This document shows positions 10,374-22,666 of a stretch of 64,000 nucleotides of DNA, piece by piece. Made by a program: the position numbers and the translations under genes. The notes beneath the pieces were generated by a model. It ran no database searches. It saw only the letters and a list, made by a program, of their open reading frames with translations, and had not been told where the DNA came from. The stretch lies in contig NC_056765.1 in assembly GCF_018687715.1 (NCBI RefSeq), positions 12,142,001 through 12,206,000 on the forward strand. Reading direction: 5' to 3'. How positions within the stretch are numbered: position 1 is the stretch's first letter; every line of letters begins with the position of its first letter. This DNA is from Carya illinoinensis. Taxonomy: Eukaryota; Streptophyta; Magnoliopsida; Fagales; Juglandaceae.

Positions 10374-13300
10374 GTGATGGTTACTGACTCCTATCCTTTG
10401 TGGACTGTTGATTCAGGAGCGACCGAGCACATAGCGCGAGATAGAGTCGAATTTGTGGAGTATCGCCAGATTCCAACTGGGAGCTGTGATATCAAGGTGG
10501 GGAATGGAGCTAGCGTGGAGGTACTGGGACTTGGTACCTACAAGCTGGACTTGCGGGGTGGCCGCACTCTTTTCCTCCACAATGTGCTATACGCTCCCGA
10601 GATCCGACGAAACTTACTTTCAGTTGTTACTCGATTAAAACTTGGTTTTCGGATTATTTTTTAAAATAATTATGTTTCCTTTCATTTGGGCCATGTGTTT
10701 TATGGCAATGCTTTTCTTCAAGACGGTTTTATGATATTGGATTTGGTTTATTCTAATATAAATGAATCTATTGCTTTTCTTTTTTCATCTATTGATAATT
10801 TGGATTCATACACATGGCATGCTAGGCTTGGCCATATAGGGCAAGATAGAATGACTCGATTAGCTAGAGAAGGCCTGATAGTCAATCTAGCTAATGTCAT
10901 CTTGCCCACGTGTGAACATTGTCTAATGGGAAAAGTTAAGAGAAAACCGTTTGGAAAATCCACTAGGGCATCTTTTCCACTGCAATTAGTCCACTCAAAC
11001 ATCTGTGGTCCAATGAGTGTGAGGGCAAGACACGAAGGTGTCTACTTCATCACTTTTATAGATGATTTTTCACGTTACGATCATGTCTACTTAATCTTCC
11101 ATAAGTCTGAAACATTGGAATGTTTTAGGCGATATCTAAGAATGGTTGAGAATCAGTTAGATAAGAGTTTAAAAACTCTAAGAACTGACCGAGGATGAGA
11201 ATATCTCTCTGAGCAATTTAAAAGGCTCTGTGATGAAAAAGGAATCAAAAGACAGTTAACGATGCCAAGTACGCCGCAGCAAAATGGCATGGCGGAAAGG
11301 AGAAATTGAACACTGCTTGAGATGGTTAGGTCAATGATGGCGCAAGCAAACCTACCAATTTCTTTTTGGGGGGATGCACTTTTGACTGTTGCCTATATTC
11401 TTAATCGAGTGCCCTCCAAATCAATAACTTCCACACCATATGAACTATGGACCGGCGAGAAACCCAATTTGAGTAACTTGTGGCCATGGGGTTTAACGGG
11501 TTTTGTTCATGATCTTTCTCATAAGTATGGGAAATTAGGCCCTAGAGGGAAAAAGTGTATCTTTATAAGGTACTCAGAACACTCTAAAGGGTATGTGTTA
11601 ATAGGTGAACAAACTGATGGAAGTGTAACTGAAATTGAATCACGAGATGTGGACTTCATTGAAAATGAATTTCCAAGTAGAGATGAGGTTGATAGGAGTT
11701 TAGAACTTCATGAGATTGTGGAACAAGAGGAAAGTGCTCCAAGGAATTTAGTTGAGAATGAGGAAGAAATTCTTCAAGCTCCTACAAATGATAAAAGAGA
11801 CTTAAATCCGAGTAGGAGCACACCACTTGTCAATCAATCAAAACAACCTTAGCCGCATAGAAGCACAAGTGAAAGTATTCCCCGTCGTCGTTTTGAGATA
11901 GAAGGGGAAACTTTTATGGTAGCTCCGCATGATGATGATGAGCCTAGGACAATTCATGAGGCTCTCTCATCTTCTACTAAAGATGAGTGGATGAAAGCTC
12001 TTAATGATGAAATTGAGTCTATGAAGACTAATCAGGTCTGGGATCTGGTTGATCTACCGACAGGGCTTAAGACTATTGGGAACAAATGGGTTCTTAAAGT
12101 CAAATGCAAGTCGGATGGATTGATAGATAAGTACAAAGCTCGCTTAGTGGCAAAAGGATATACCCAACAGTAGGGTATAGACTATGAGGAAACTTTTTCA
12201 CCAGTGGTGAGGTTTGTTTCAATTCGCCTGATTCTAGCTATAGTAGCAAATATGGATTTGGAACTCTACCAAATGGATGTTAAGACAGCATTTCTCAATG
12301 GAGAACTAGATGAGGAGATCTATATGGATCAACCAACGGGTTTTGTGGTCAAAGGTCAAGAGCGCAAAGTGTGCAAGCTCAAACAATCAATATATGGTCT
12401 AAAACAATCATCTAGGCAATGGTACCTCAGATTCCATCGAGCCGTTCTTTCGAATGGGTTTACGATGATCACAGAGGACCATTGTGTCTATGTCAAAAGG
12501 TCCAAGAAGAGTTTCATTATGTTGTCATTATATGTTGACGATATACTACTAGCTGGAAATGATAAAGGGTTGGTAGTCGCCACAAAAGAGTAGTTATCCT
12601 TCAATTTTGAGATGAAGGATATGGGTGAAGCAGAATACATTATGGGAGTTAAGATCTATAGAGATCGCTCAAAAAGACTTTTGTGTTTGTCCCAACAGAC
12701 TTACATAAAGAAAGTCCTCGAGCGTTTCCTAATGAATGAATGTAAACCCATTGACACTCTTGTTGCAAAAAGCGAGAACTTATCTAAAGAGTTTTGTCCT
12801 AAGACTCAAATGGAAAAGGAAAAGATGGCTCGTGTCCCTTATGCTAATGCTGTGGGTAGTCTGATGTACGCAATGATGTGTACTCGGCCTGACATATGCT
12901 ATGCAGTTGGCTTAGTAAGTAGATTCCAATCTAACCCCGAACTGGCTCACTGGAAAGCAGTCAAGAGGATTATGCAATATCTCAAGGGAACTGCAGACTA
13001 TGTGCTGTGCTATCAAGGTTCAGATTTGCAGCTAAAAGGTTACAGCAATGCCGACTGGGGCAGTGACCTAGATGAGCGTAAATCAACCACTAGGTATGCC
13101 CTTTTGCTCAACAATAATGCCATTACATGGAGCAGTAAGAAACAACCCTATATAGCTTTATCCACCATGGAGGCAGAATACATAGCTTGTTCTGCAGCGG
13201 TTCAAGAAGTTGTTTGGTTACGGAGATTCCTCAAGCATTTAGATATTGGTACGGATACTTCTGATCCAGTGACAATATTCTGCGATAGCACGGCTGCTCT

Positions 13301-13505
13301 CGCATATGCTAAGGACTCTAAGTACCATGGAAGAACCAAACACATAGATATCAGATATCACTACATCAGAGACATGGTAGCGCAAAAGGAAGTGGTTCTG
13401 AAACACCTCTCTACAAGTCGCATGGTTGCTGATCCCTTAACGAAGCCCATAACAAGAGATGTCTTTGAAGCTCATGTTAGGAATCTAGGACTGTGTAGAC
13501 TGTAA
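10374..13505 (+). pseudogene. copia POL (protease, integrase, RT, RNase H), several stops
   Basis: In order: protease active site WTVDSGATEHI (about 10400); GAG-pre-integrase block with WHARLGHIGQDRM and CEHCLMGK (10818-10935); integrase core DDFSRYDHVY (about 11060); reverse transcriptase from about 11990 with LYQMDVKTAFLNGELDEE and the catalytic YVDDILLAG (about 12530); RNase H with STMEAEYIA and KHIDIRYHYIRD to the end at 13505. In-frame stops occur at about 11196, 11309, 11850, 12171 and 12591, and there is a frame change near 10664. The final 297-codon segment (12612-13505) is open. Together these would process and integrate the element's cDNA. The polyprotein is inactive as it stands. 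Confidence 0.92.
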
Positions 13506-14579
13506 ATGCATTTTGTGTTTCAAATGACAGTGAGATGTAACCTTTCCTTTGGGATATTAATACAATATGATTCAGTTATTGTCTTTATCGTATTGTCTTT
13601 CTAATTCACACACAAGATATGTCAACAGGCTTAGATCGGCTCACTCACACGAGCAATCGCCTCTAGCGCTTGAGAAGCGAGTAGAGATGAGACATTGTGT
13701 TCTTAGATACTTGTCCAAATGGAAAAGTTAGTTGACACAAAGATATGTCATTTTAGTGGGAGCTAAGATCAAATCCAATGAGAGGACTATGCATGGGTTA
13801 CCCCACAACCTATGTAGCCTGTAGTTAGCCAGATGTGAGATCCTCTTTGACGCCTTGGAGGCGAGCAAATAGAGGAACTCAGGTTAGACGCTTAAGGAGC
13901 GGCTAGACTAAGATCTGTACGGTGTTGATGTAGACATATGCTCTTTAAGAAAGAGAAATCCATCGTAGCATGTGTTTCATACTACATGTGCTTATTCAAC
14001 CAAATGAGTAAGTGAGTAAATGGTTCCCCTCTTTCTCATTGTGTGAGTCTCATTTTTTTTAAGTGTCCTTTGCTTTTGACTATGTCACAAGATGGAGGTT
14101 ATGATGTCTGCTACTTTGGCATGTTGTCTATGGCCATGATCAATATGGTCTAAAGAGGAATTGCTGGGAAAGCGGTTTGACCAAAATTGAATGATATGAG
14201 TGCAAAGGGAAGATTCTTCGATATCGCATCTTCGATAGTGTTTGCTGACGTCAAACTATGACGCTACATACTGGTAGCGACTAAGGTTGTGAACATATTG
14301 AAATGATTTAGAGATAGTCAAGCATTGTTCTGAATTTTCTGAAACTCAAGAGGGTTTCAAAAATGCTTGAACTGATGCGATCGAATGAGTTTAGGACATA
14401 ACTAGACTCTTTAGGGATGTTACTATGCTAGTCTTCTCTGGGAGAGATTTAGTGTCTGTACTCCCACCTTTCTATAGATATGCTTGGTGGTCGCACGGCC
14501 TATTTACTTGTATGAATAAGATTGAGAATATTAGAGAAATACTGATCTGGGGTCATGCCCACTATGTGCGAGTGGGAGA
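13506..14579 (+). other. copia 3' non-coding region
   Basis: About 1.07 kb lie between the RNase H stop and the 3' LTR, with no sustained ORF. The end, 'gagtgggaga', is purine-rich and directly precedes the 3' LTR, so it is the probable polypurine tract for plus-strand priming. Confidence 0.7.
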
Positions 14580-14965
14580 TGTTAATTGGAGGGGCGCCCA
14601 CATGGGGCAGACCCCTCCTTTACCTCTGTCTAACGCATAGCTTTAAGCCATGCGTTATTTGCTTATAACACATGGCTTAAAACCATGCGTTTCTGCCAAT
14701 TAAATGGCAGATTAAGGCTGGCCTTAAATAGGGGGCTTTTGATTCTTGGGTATTATCTGTTTTCTTAAAAAACTCTCTCTCTCTTTTGTTCTCTCTTAAA
14801 AATAGTATTTAAGCTGTGGATTTGTTAAAGCGTTACTCTAATTTTACATTACGTAGTACGCTTTACCACTAAGTGGAAATTCTTGAGATTTGTCAATTTA
14901 GAGAAACTTGTGGAGCATTTTTATAAGCTGAACTTGAGGTACTTTCCACTGTGTTTTTTCTAACA
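14580..14965 (+). repeat. 3' LTR of the first copia element
   Basis: It starts TGTTAATTGGAG and ends TTTTTCTAACA and aligns along its length with 7573-7950. It carries an additional 'cttataacacatggctt' stretch and a deletion across the TATA region. Confidence 0.93.
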
Positions 14966-17851
14966 TTTTCCTATTTCTCATTGCCGTACAACAACACCTC
15001 AGCTAGACATGGACTCTTGACGTCGAGCACCTCCTCTCGATGAGCCATTCTCTCTATCTCACTCTCTCTTACTCTCTCTATTGTTTATGTGATCAAATTG
15101 AACCCTATTTTTTATTTTGTGATTGTGCGATTTGAACCCTAGAACCCTCTTGTTTATCTTCCTTGATTGAATCCGTGTAGAGTCGTCTCTAGTAGTTCTC
15201 TTCACATTAGTAAGCTTTTTCTCAACCCTCCCACTCTCTGATCTCACCCTCCCTGTTTTGGTTTACTCACACACACAGAGACTCTACCGTCTCTATTTTT
15301 ACCTTTTCGCACACACCTTGTAATCACTTTTTAATCTGTTGTTGGTGTTGAATGCTAAATAATTATATTTTATTTTTCAGCAAGATATGTTCGAGCTTGC
15401 AGGAGTGCCCCTTGTTGAAGATTATTTGGCTGGATTCATTTCAGAGAGCAACTGGTACCAAATCATTTGTTTTCGCTGTCGCCCGTCGTCCCGTCATCTC
15501 TCCTCTCTAGTCTGTGGGTAATTTGTTTTAATCGATCCCTGTCTTGTTTAATTAGATACCTGCGTTGTTTAATTCATTCAATCCTGAACTCATTGCTTGT
15601 CATCTACAATCTTCTTTCTCCTATCTCCACCAGGGTTCGCTTCTGAACAATGAAGTCCTCGCGCACCCACATCCCAATCTCAGGTAATCTCATCATTTCC
15701 ATCTTTTAATTCCTTATACAAGATACGGGTAATGCACTTATGAGTTTTTTATCTAGGGTTAGTTGCATATGTAATCTTTTCCCCCTCTATTTTGAAGTTT
15801 TTTCTGTATGATCTTGTTCTCCAATTATTGATATTCTAATGGGTTTGTAATATTCTCCATATTTATTGGGCTGATGTGATCTAGCTATGTTATGTCATGC
15901 TGAATCTGGTGTGTGGGTTTTTAGTTTTTGTGGCTACTCGCATGCCTTTTTTATGTGTAGATAACATTAATTGAGTAGATTTGGCTGTAATTGCTGGAGT
16001 ACATTTTTGAGGGCCTTCTTTCAGGGTGCTGTAGCTTTTAGTAAGCAAGAGCTACACTCTGATCGTTTGTTAGGAGGGTTTTACCTACTTTGTGAGCAGC
16101 TTCAGTTGTTTTAGTTGGCTTTTGCTTCCATAGCTATTGCAAATTCTGATATTGAAAGAGCTTCAGTCCTGGGTTTCGCATTTGAGAGTGTAGGAAGATA
16201 TAGAAGAGAGTGACGGATTACCATGAGCATATCGGGATATTATTCGATTATAAATGAGTTTTTAACCAAGTTTCTATTTAGTCCCATCAGCTGTGGGATT
16301 AAATTTCTAGGGTAGCACTTTCTTTCCCTTTTCCAAAGTCATGAGTTTGCTTCATTTTCTCTGACGGATTGCTATAAGACTAAATTCTGTACTCTTGCAA
16401 TCCAAAAGTGGTTACTCAATTTTCTTTGCCTTGTAAAATGAAACCATAAACACAGTTCCATAGGGTTACCTTTTTCATATATCACTGTGGGAGCTGGAAC
16501 AATGAAGTGTAACAAGGGCAAGTGTAAAAGTTATTGCTATTCATTTTGTGCAGTAAAAAATTTGAGTGCCACTTCATAAGCAAGATTTCTGCATACCCTA
16601 AATCCTTCTTGCTTATCAGAAAATGATATGCTTTTAAATGGATGCTTTTCTATAACTTAAGATTCTAGTTGATAACTTGCATTTTTAGAGTTTTTTTTCT
16701 TCCATGTGTTGTCTTATTTTATATCCTTTTTGTCACTTTTCATGGATGGTAGTTTATGCTTTAATGAAATGCTCTTTTATATTATGTTCTGGATTCCAAC
16801 TTTATAAATCGAGTCTGGAATTTTATCTTTAAGTGGATGCTTGTTAGACAAGATGCACATTTTTTTACGTCTCTTGTTTTAATGCCTTATTTGCAAAGTC
16901 TCTAAATATTTAATACCAGTCCATTTGGTTGAGTGAGATTGCAGTACTTTATAATTGTGCTCCTTTCTTTCCCCTACTTTAGGAAGTGAAGGAATGACAG
17001 GACCAAAATTTCTCTCCAAGAGTTCGTCCATTATATCTTCACTGGTTTTCTCTTTTGCAATTTTCCTTCATTGACTTATCAATAGGAAGAGTTGTATTTT
17101 ACTTATAAAAAAAAGGAACAGCTTTATTTTTCTTCCAACAATGTTGATGTAATGTATAGCTTTCACTTGGATCATGCTGCATCCCTACCATATTTGGTTT
17201 AGAAAGGGATCTTGCTTACTTTGTGAATTGTCCAACAGATTGTGAATTATCCAACAGATTGCTTGGGCTATAGGTATCTTGTCTACACCTCTGAAAGCTT
17301 GATCATGAAAATTTAATCAATTTTTTTATATCCAAGTTCCCTGTGGTCCAATTGCATAACTTAGGCTCAATTGAAAATATGAAACTTTTGGACATGGACT
17401 CTAGAGCTTCCTCTGTGGAGGCAGTTAGATACCACATATTTCATGCCTGGGTAGTTGACTCCATTGAGTATGAGCCTCAAGCTATTTCTCTGTGTCTGTT
17501 AGAATCTCATTTGGTGACCTGAGTTTTCTAAGTGGACGTAGTGTAATTTCCTGTCAGTAAGGTGCATACAGAAGAAGTAGAAGTAATAATATTAAGTTAT
17601 CTTCTTTCTTTTATTGTCTTTTATTTTGGCAAATTAATTCTTGTTCTATTTATAATCTTGATGTGGCAGACATATTTGAAACTGAAGAAATTTTTGCACA
17701 TAATTGAGAGCTCACCAGTGTTCCCTTGATTTGTTTTTTGCTTTTTTATTTTCAGTTTGGTTTTGGTTAATGTGATAGAGCTTGTGCTTGTGATTGACCT
17801 TTGATGCTGGTTTATAGACATCTAAGAATGGAAACTTATAGGAGAGCTGAT
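14966..17851 (+). other. Transcript-like orphan DNA, no sustained ORF
   Basis: This 2.9-kb stretch between the two copia elements has pyrimidine-rich leader character with repeated 'gaaccctag' and 'tctctct' motifs. One possible short first exon runs from an ATG at 15650 (reading MKSSRTHIPIS) to a GTAATC donor-like site near 15683. It is followed by long T-rich, intron-like sequence with several 'ttttcag' acceptor-like sites. I could not assemble a following exon chain and do not recognise the product. It may be a captured 5' gene fragment inside the element that begins at 7122. This is a weak inference. Confidence 0.35.
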
Positions 17852-18059
17852 CTGAAATGAACTAAAAATGATCTTTTGTTTATTCAACGTATATTTACAG
17901 TATGAATCCTCTGTATTTATAACAGAGAATAGAAAGAAGAAAGTAAGGAAGAAGTGAATAACAGAAATAACAGAAAGTGTAACTAACTAATTAACTAACT
18001 ATTACATTCATCAAATGGAATCATTACACGTGTTGCAGTAAATCTTCTTTTATCTGTGA
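17852..18059 (-). repeat. 3' LTR of the second copia element
   Basis: It matches 22471-22666 apart from a short indel in the 'taactaactaa' stretch. The same LTR recurs in inverted form at 23502-23776. The exact left base is uncertain by one to three positions. Confidence 0.88.
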
Positions 18060-18329
18060 TAGTCCCCCTCAAGATGATGTGTATATATTATGCACATTCA
18101 TCTTGGATAAAAGAACCTCAAATGACTTAGAACCCAAAGGTTTGGTCATTAGATCTGCAACCTGATGAGCAGAAGATACATGCAAAGTGGTGACCAGACC
18201 TTCTTGTAACTTTTCACGCACCAAGTGACAGTCTATTTCTATGTGTTTAGTACATTCATGATAGACTAGATTGGCTGCTATGTGAAGAGCAGCTTGATTA
18301 TGACAAAATAGGAGAGCTGGTTGATTGTG

Positions 18330-19548
18330 CTATTGATGCAGATCAGCAAGTAAAGTTTTGAGCCAAATAATTTCACAAACTATGAAAGCCATTGATCTAT
18401 ATTCAGCCTCAGCTGAAAATCGTGATATTGTGTGTTGCTTTTTAGATTTCCATGATACAAGAGAGTTTCCAATAAAAATACAATAGCCACTAATTGATCT
18501 GCGAGTATCTGGGCAGCTAGCCCAATCTGAATCTGAAAAAGCTTTGATATGAACCTTTGATGAAGCTGGAAACAATAGGCCCAAGGGCAGACTTGAGATA
18601 TCTTAAGATTCTCATAGCAGCTTGTAAATGGGGCATTCGAGGGCTATCTAAAAATTGGCTAAGGTGATGTACTGCAAATGTAATGTCAGGTCTGGTATGA
18701 GTCAAATACAATAATCTGCCAATTAGCCTTCTGTAAGCTAAAACATCATCTACTAATTCACCATCATCTTTTGATAACTTTACATGAGTATCCATAGGAA
18801 ATAAGGCTGGTTTTGCAGCAAGTAAACCAGAATCTGAAATGAGTTCTAAAGCATACTTTCTATGAGACAAAGAGATGCCCTTTTTTGATCTAGCAATTTC
18901 CATGCCAAGAAAAAATTTTGCTGGCCCCAAATCTTTCAATTTGAACTCAGCACTTAGAGATTTTTTAACAATCTCAATTGCATCTACATCACTACTAACT
19001 AGCAATATATCATCTACATACAACAACAGAGCAACAAATGAATTTCCTTCTTTCTTGGTAAACAAGGAATAGTCAACTTTCGATTGTGAGAATCCCATGT
19101 TAAACAACACAGAGATAAACTTGGAATTCCACTGTCTTGAAGCCTGCTTTAAACCATATAGAGATCTTTGTAATTTACATACTCTTTTGTCCCCCTTGCT
19201 AAGATAACCTGGAGGAGGCTTCATATAAACTTCTTCATCTAATTCCCCATATAGAAATGCATTATTAACATCTAGATGAAAAAGTTGCCAATTGTGTATT
19301 GCAGCAAGTGATAGAACACACCTCACAGTGACCATCTTTGCAACAGGTGAAAAGGTCTCAAAGAAATCCAAGCCTTCCTTTTGAGTATACCCTTTGGCAA
19401 CAAGTCTTGCCTTGTGTCTCTCTATTGAACCATCAGAATTGTATTTTATCTTATATACCCACTTACAACCTATAGGAGTTTTATGAGGTGGTAATGTGGT
19501 GAGGGCCCAAGTGTCATTCATTTCTAATGCAGATAATTCTGCAGACAT
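18330..19548 (-). pseudogene. copia reverse transcriptase and RNase H
   Basis: From 19548 leftwards the minus strand gives the RT start ([20 protein letters not shown]), [34 protein letters not shown] and the catalytic [13 protein letters not shown]. The frame breaks around 18550. RNase H continues in a second frame, 18584-18330, with [17 protein letters not shown] and [10 protein letters not shown]. The enzyme would copy element RNA into DNA but is split here. Confidence 0.9.
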
Positions 19549-19569
19549 GGCAGCTCTCCAATAAGCATG

Positions 19570-20817
19570 CTAGACAGCTTGGTGATAAAATGAAGGTTCT
19601 AATTCTGAAGAAATAGCAATAGAGAAGATTTTATGTGATTCAAATAATTTGGAGTAAGAAAGAACCTCAAATATGCTATATTTATTACATGGATTAGTAG
19701 CAGGATCCCTGGTAGATGATTGAGAAGCAGAAGTAGCTAAATTGCAATGATAGTTTTGCAAATAACTAAGCATCTTATGCTGTCGAGTTGATTTTCTCAA
19801 GGGTGGAAATTGATATTCATCATGTAATGATAAATTTGTACTAGGTTGAGTAATTGAATCAGAAGGAAAAATTTCTGATTGCAATGATTCAGGATGGATT
19901 ACATTTTCACTGTAATCTGGAACTGGTTTTGGAAGAACTGGAGTGAAATTTTCTGAAATGCTATTTGGCTGAGATGCATTTTCAGTTATGGAATTTGTAT
20001 TCGAGTGACATGAAAAAGGAAATATTGATTCATGAAATATTACATCTCTGGAAACAAAGAATATTTGCTATTCCAAATCATAAAGCTTGTAGCCTTTTAT
20101 ACCAAATGGATATCCTACAAACATGCATTTTCTTGCCCTTGGTGAGAATTTTTATCTGTTTTTGGTAAGGGTTGATGCATAATATAAACATCCAAAAACT
20201 TTTAAATGATGATATGTTGGAACTGAATTGTACAAAATTTCATATGGAGATCTGTTATTCTTTACTAAAGAAGGAATTCTATTAATAAGATATGTTGCAG
20301 TAAGTAAGCATTCTCCTAGAAAATCAAAGGTATATTTGATTGAAACTTTAAAGCTCTTGCTACATTTAATAAATTTTGATGTTTTCTTTCAACTATAGAG
20401 TTTTGTTGAGGTGTTTCTACACATGACACTTGATGCATAATTCCTTTTGAATTAAAAAAAATTTGTCATTTTGAACTCTAAACCATTGTCAGATCTCACA
20501 CGTTTTATTTTTTTTCTCAAATTGTGTTTCAACCAGATTATAAAAAGTAATGAAGATATTTTGAACTTCATATTTTGTTTTCATTAAGTATGTCCAAGTA
20601 AATCTAGTGTGATCATCCACTAAGGTAGAACCATTATGAGTTGAAACAGCAAAAGGACCCCATATATCAGCATGAATAAGATTGAAAGAAGAACTTTTAT
20701 TATATGAATGAGTCTCAAAAGAAGCCTTTTCTGTTTGGCTAGAGGACAAACTGTACAATGATCATCAAGTTTGTCTAAAAAACTAATATTTGATACATTC
20801 TTTGAAAGGAGATTCAA
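19570..20817 (-). pseudogene. copia integrase with many breaks
   Basis: 20817-20489 reads the zinc-binding and core start of integrase (HCTVCPLAKQ, then DDHTRFTWTYLMK). Between 20488 and 19885 the minus strand still shows the C-terminal integrase features, including a VFGCLYYAST-like and a KCMFVGYP-like motif, but with stops. 19884-19570 is a Ser/Thr-rich linker (PPLRKSTRQHKM) leading into RT. Integrase would insert the cDNA into the host genome. Confidence 0.8.
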
Positions 20818-21411
20818 TCAAGACATAGAAGGATGTCCTAATCTACTATGCCAGATTTTGGAATTTGTGACAGAGTTCACATTATTTGATTTTGGTGGAA
20901 ACTCAACATCACAAGCACCTGATTGTTGCAAGATGTATAGCCCGGCAGACTTTCTAGCAATCCCAATCATCTTCCATGGGGTAAATTCCTGAATAAAACA
21001 AACATCAGGTAGGAATATAAAAGTGCATTTCTGTGATGAAGTAAGTTTGCTAACCGAGAGCAAATTATATGAAAAAGATGGTACACAAAGTACATCTTTG
21101 AGAATTAAATTTTCAGACAATTTAATTGTGCCAAGATGGGTGACTGGTACAGTGTTGTCATTTGGAAGCTTAACAGAAGTGTTTAAAGACTTTGTTATGG
21201 AGGTAAATATATCAATGGAATGAATAATACGATCTGTAGCACCAGTGTCTATAATCCAACTATTATGAAATCTTGATGAAAATGATGAACAATTTGAAGA
21301 AAAAATGAAAAAACTCATACCTCGAGTGGTTTGAGAACAATTATTAGAAATAACATTGGCTGCTTGATGAGTGATGGTTTCATTAGATTGTGAGTGGATT
21401 AAGGCTAACAA
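20818..21411 (-). pseudogene. copia protease and GAG-pre-integrase segment
   Basis: The minus-strand reading contains the aspartic protease site WIIDTGATDRI and further on IWHSRLGHPS, the conserved GAG-pre-integrase histidine motif. It lies between GAG (21415 upward) and integrase. A stop after the GAG part at 21415 separates the frames. Confidence 0.88.
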
Positions 21412-21414
21412 TTT

Positions 21415-22331
21415 CTAACAATCCTCTTGAGAGAAAGGCAGATTATTATAAGACTCAAAGGGTGTATCAAGAAGTTGGCTTGTGACTTGGTTTGCTGATG
21501 AAGACTTTTCTTTCTGTCGATAGTTGTTAGATTTGAAACCAAGAGGATAACCATGTACTTTGTAACATTTATCAACTGTGTGATTAGTCATCCCACAATG
21601 AGTGCAAATCAATCTTGCTCTTCTGTACTGCTGATTTCCAGGAACAAATCTTTGGCCTGATGATTTCGATTCTTGCATTTTACTCATAAAAGCAACAGTG
21701 TCAATGGCACTGGTTCTGCTAATTTCTCTCTATTTCTCTTCCTGGACCATTAAAGAAAATACCTTGTTTATCTCTGGTAGAGGTTCCAACATCAGAATCT
21801 GTCCTCTAACAGGAGAAAAACATTCATTCAATCCCATTAAGAATTGAATGACATGTTGTCTATCTTGATATTTCAAGAATTGCTAATAGCATCACAAGTG
21901 CAGGTTCTTAAAATACCACAAGAACAAGTGGGAATTTGATTGTAATCAACCAATTCATCCCATAAAGACTTGAATTTTGTGTAGTAATCTCTTACCGACA
22001 TATTTTCTTGAGTCAACATCGATAAATCTTTCTAAAGTTGAAAAATTCTTGACCCATTTCCTTGTGTGAATCTGTTCTTGATTTCTTGCCACATATCCTT
22101 AGCAGTTTGAGCACAGATGATGCTGGCCCCAATTTCTCTTGATACAGAACTGATGATCCAAGAAGATACCATATTGTTGCATCTTTCCCATAAATCACTC
22201 GAAGTATCTGTTGAAGCTGGTTGAACAATCGATCCATTTACAAATCCAATTTTATTTTTTGCCTTCAATGCCATAATCATGGACCTGCTCCATGTATGGT
22301 AATTTTGCCCAGTGAGGACGTTGGATACCAA
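21415..22331 (-). pseudogene. copia GAG, frameshifted
   Basis: 22331-22032 reads a copia GAG start (VLTGQNYHTWSRSMIMALK). After frame changes in 21690-22030, the 21687-21415 reading supplies the zinc knuckle CTHCGMTNHTVDKC (CX2CX4HX4C). The start is probably a little further right, close to the primer site. Confidence 0.85.
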
Positions 22332-22470
22332 GATTGTTCCTGGTGAATCACCATTTTGGAATGGTATGGACTGCTTTCCATATTCGTAGTGTTTGAAATA
22401 GAAGCAGAAATGGATTCTGAATCAGCGGACATTGAATTCTCTTACACTGATACCATGATACAGAGTGAAA

Positions 22471-22666
22471 TCTGAAATGAACTAAAAATGATCTTTTGTT
22501 TATTCAACGTATATTTACAGTACGAATCCTCTGTATTTATAACAGAGAATAGAAAGAAAAAAGTAAGGAAGAAGTGAATAACAGAAATAACAGAAAGTGT
22601 AACTAACTACATTCATCAAATGGAATCATTACACGTGTTGCAGTAAACCTTCTTTTATCTGTGATA
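22471..22666 (-). repeat. 5' LTR of the second copia element
   Basis: It matches 17852-18059. Outside its right edge the host sequence begins 'gatttctcatctc', a MITE-like stretch leading into the duplicated TNL downstream flank. Confidence 0.88.

Larger units (their letters stand above)
7573..14965 (+). mobile_element. Ty1/copia LTR retrotransposon, both LTRs present, coding region broken
   Basis: This is a 7.4-kb element bounded by TG...CA LTRs of 378 bp (7573-7950) and 386 bp (14580-14965). A primer-binding site (TTGGTATCAGAGC) starts at 7951, immediately after the 5' LTR. The host flanks are TTTTA on the left and TTTTC on the right, a four-of-five match to a 5-bp target duplication. The domain order GAG, protease, integrase, reverse transcriptase, RNase H identifies the copia superfamily. 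A long 1.5-kb leader separates the primer site from GAG. At least five nonsense codons and one clear frameshift make it non-autonomous now. Confidence 0.95.
17852..22666 (-). mobile_element. Second Ty1/copia element (minus strand), broken
   Basis: Two direct copies of an LTR of about 210 bp flank it: 17852-18059 is the 3' LTR and about 22471-22666 is the 5' LTR. Inside the left LTR lies a purine tract on the minus strand (complement of 'tccccctcaagatgatg', 18060-18076). Inside the right LTR is a minus-strand TGGTATCAG primer site (about 22447-22456). The outer U3 end reads TATCACAG rather than the canonical TG. Flanks GATCT and GATTT match at four of five bases. The coding order on the minus strand is GAG, protease, integrase, RT, RNase H. 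It is interrupted by several frameshifts and stops. Confidence 0.9.
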
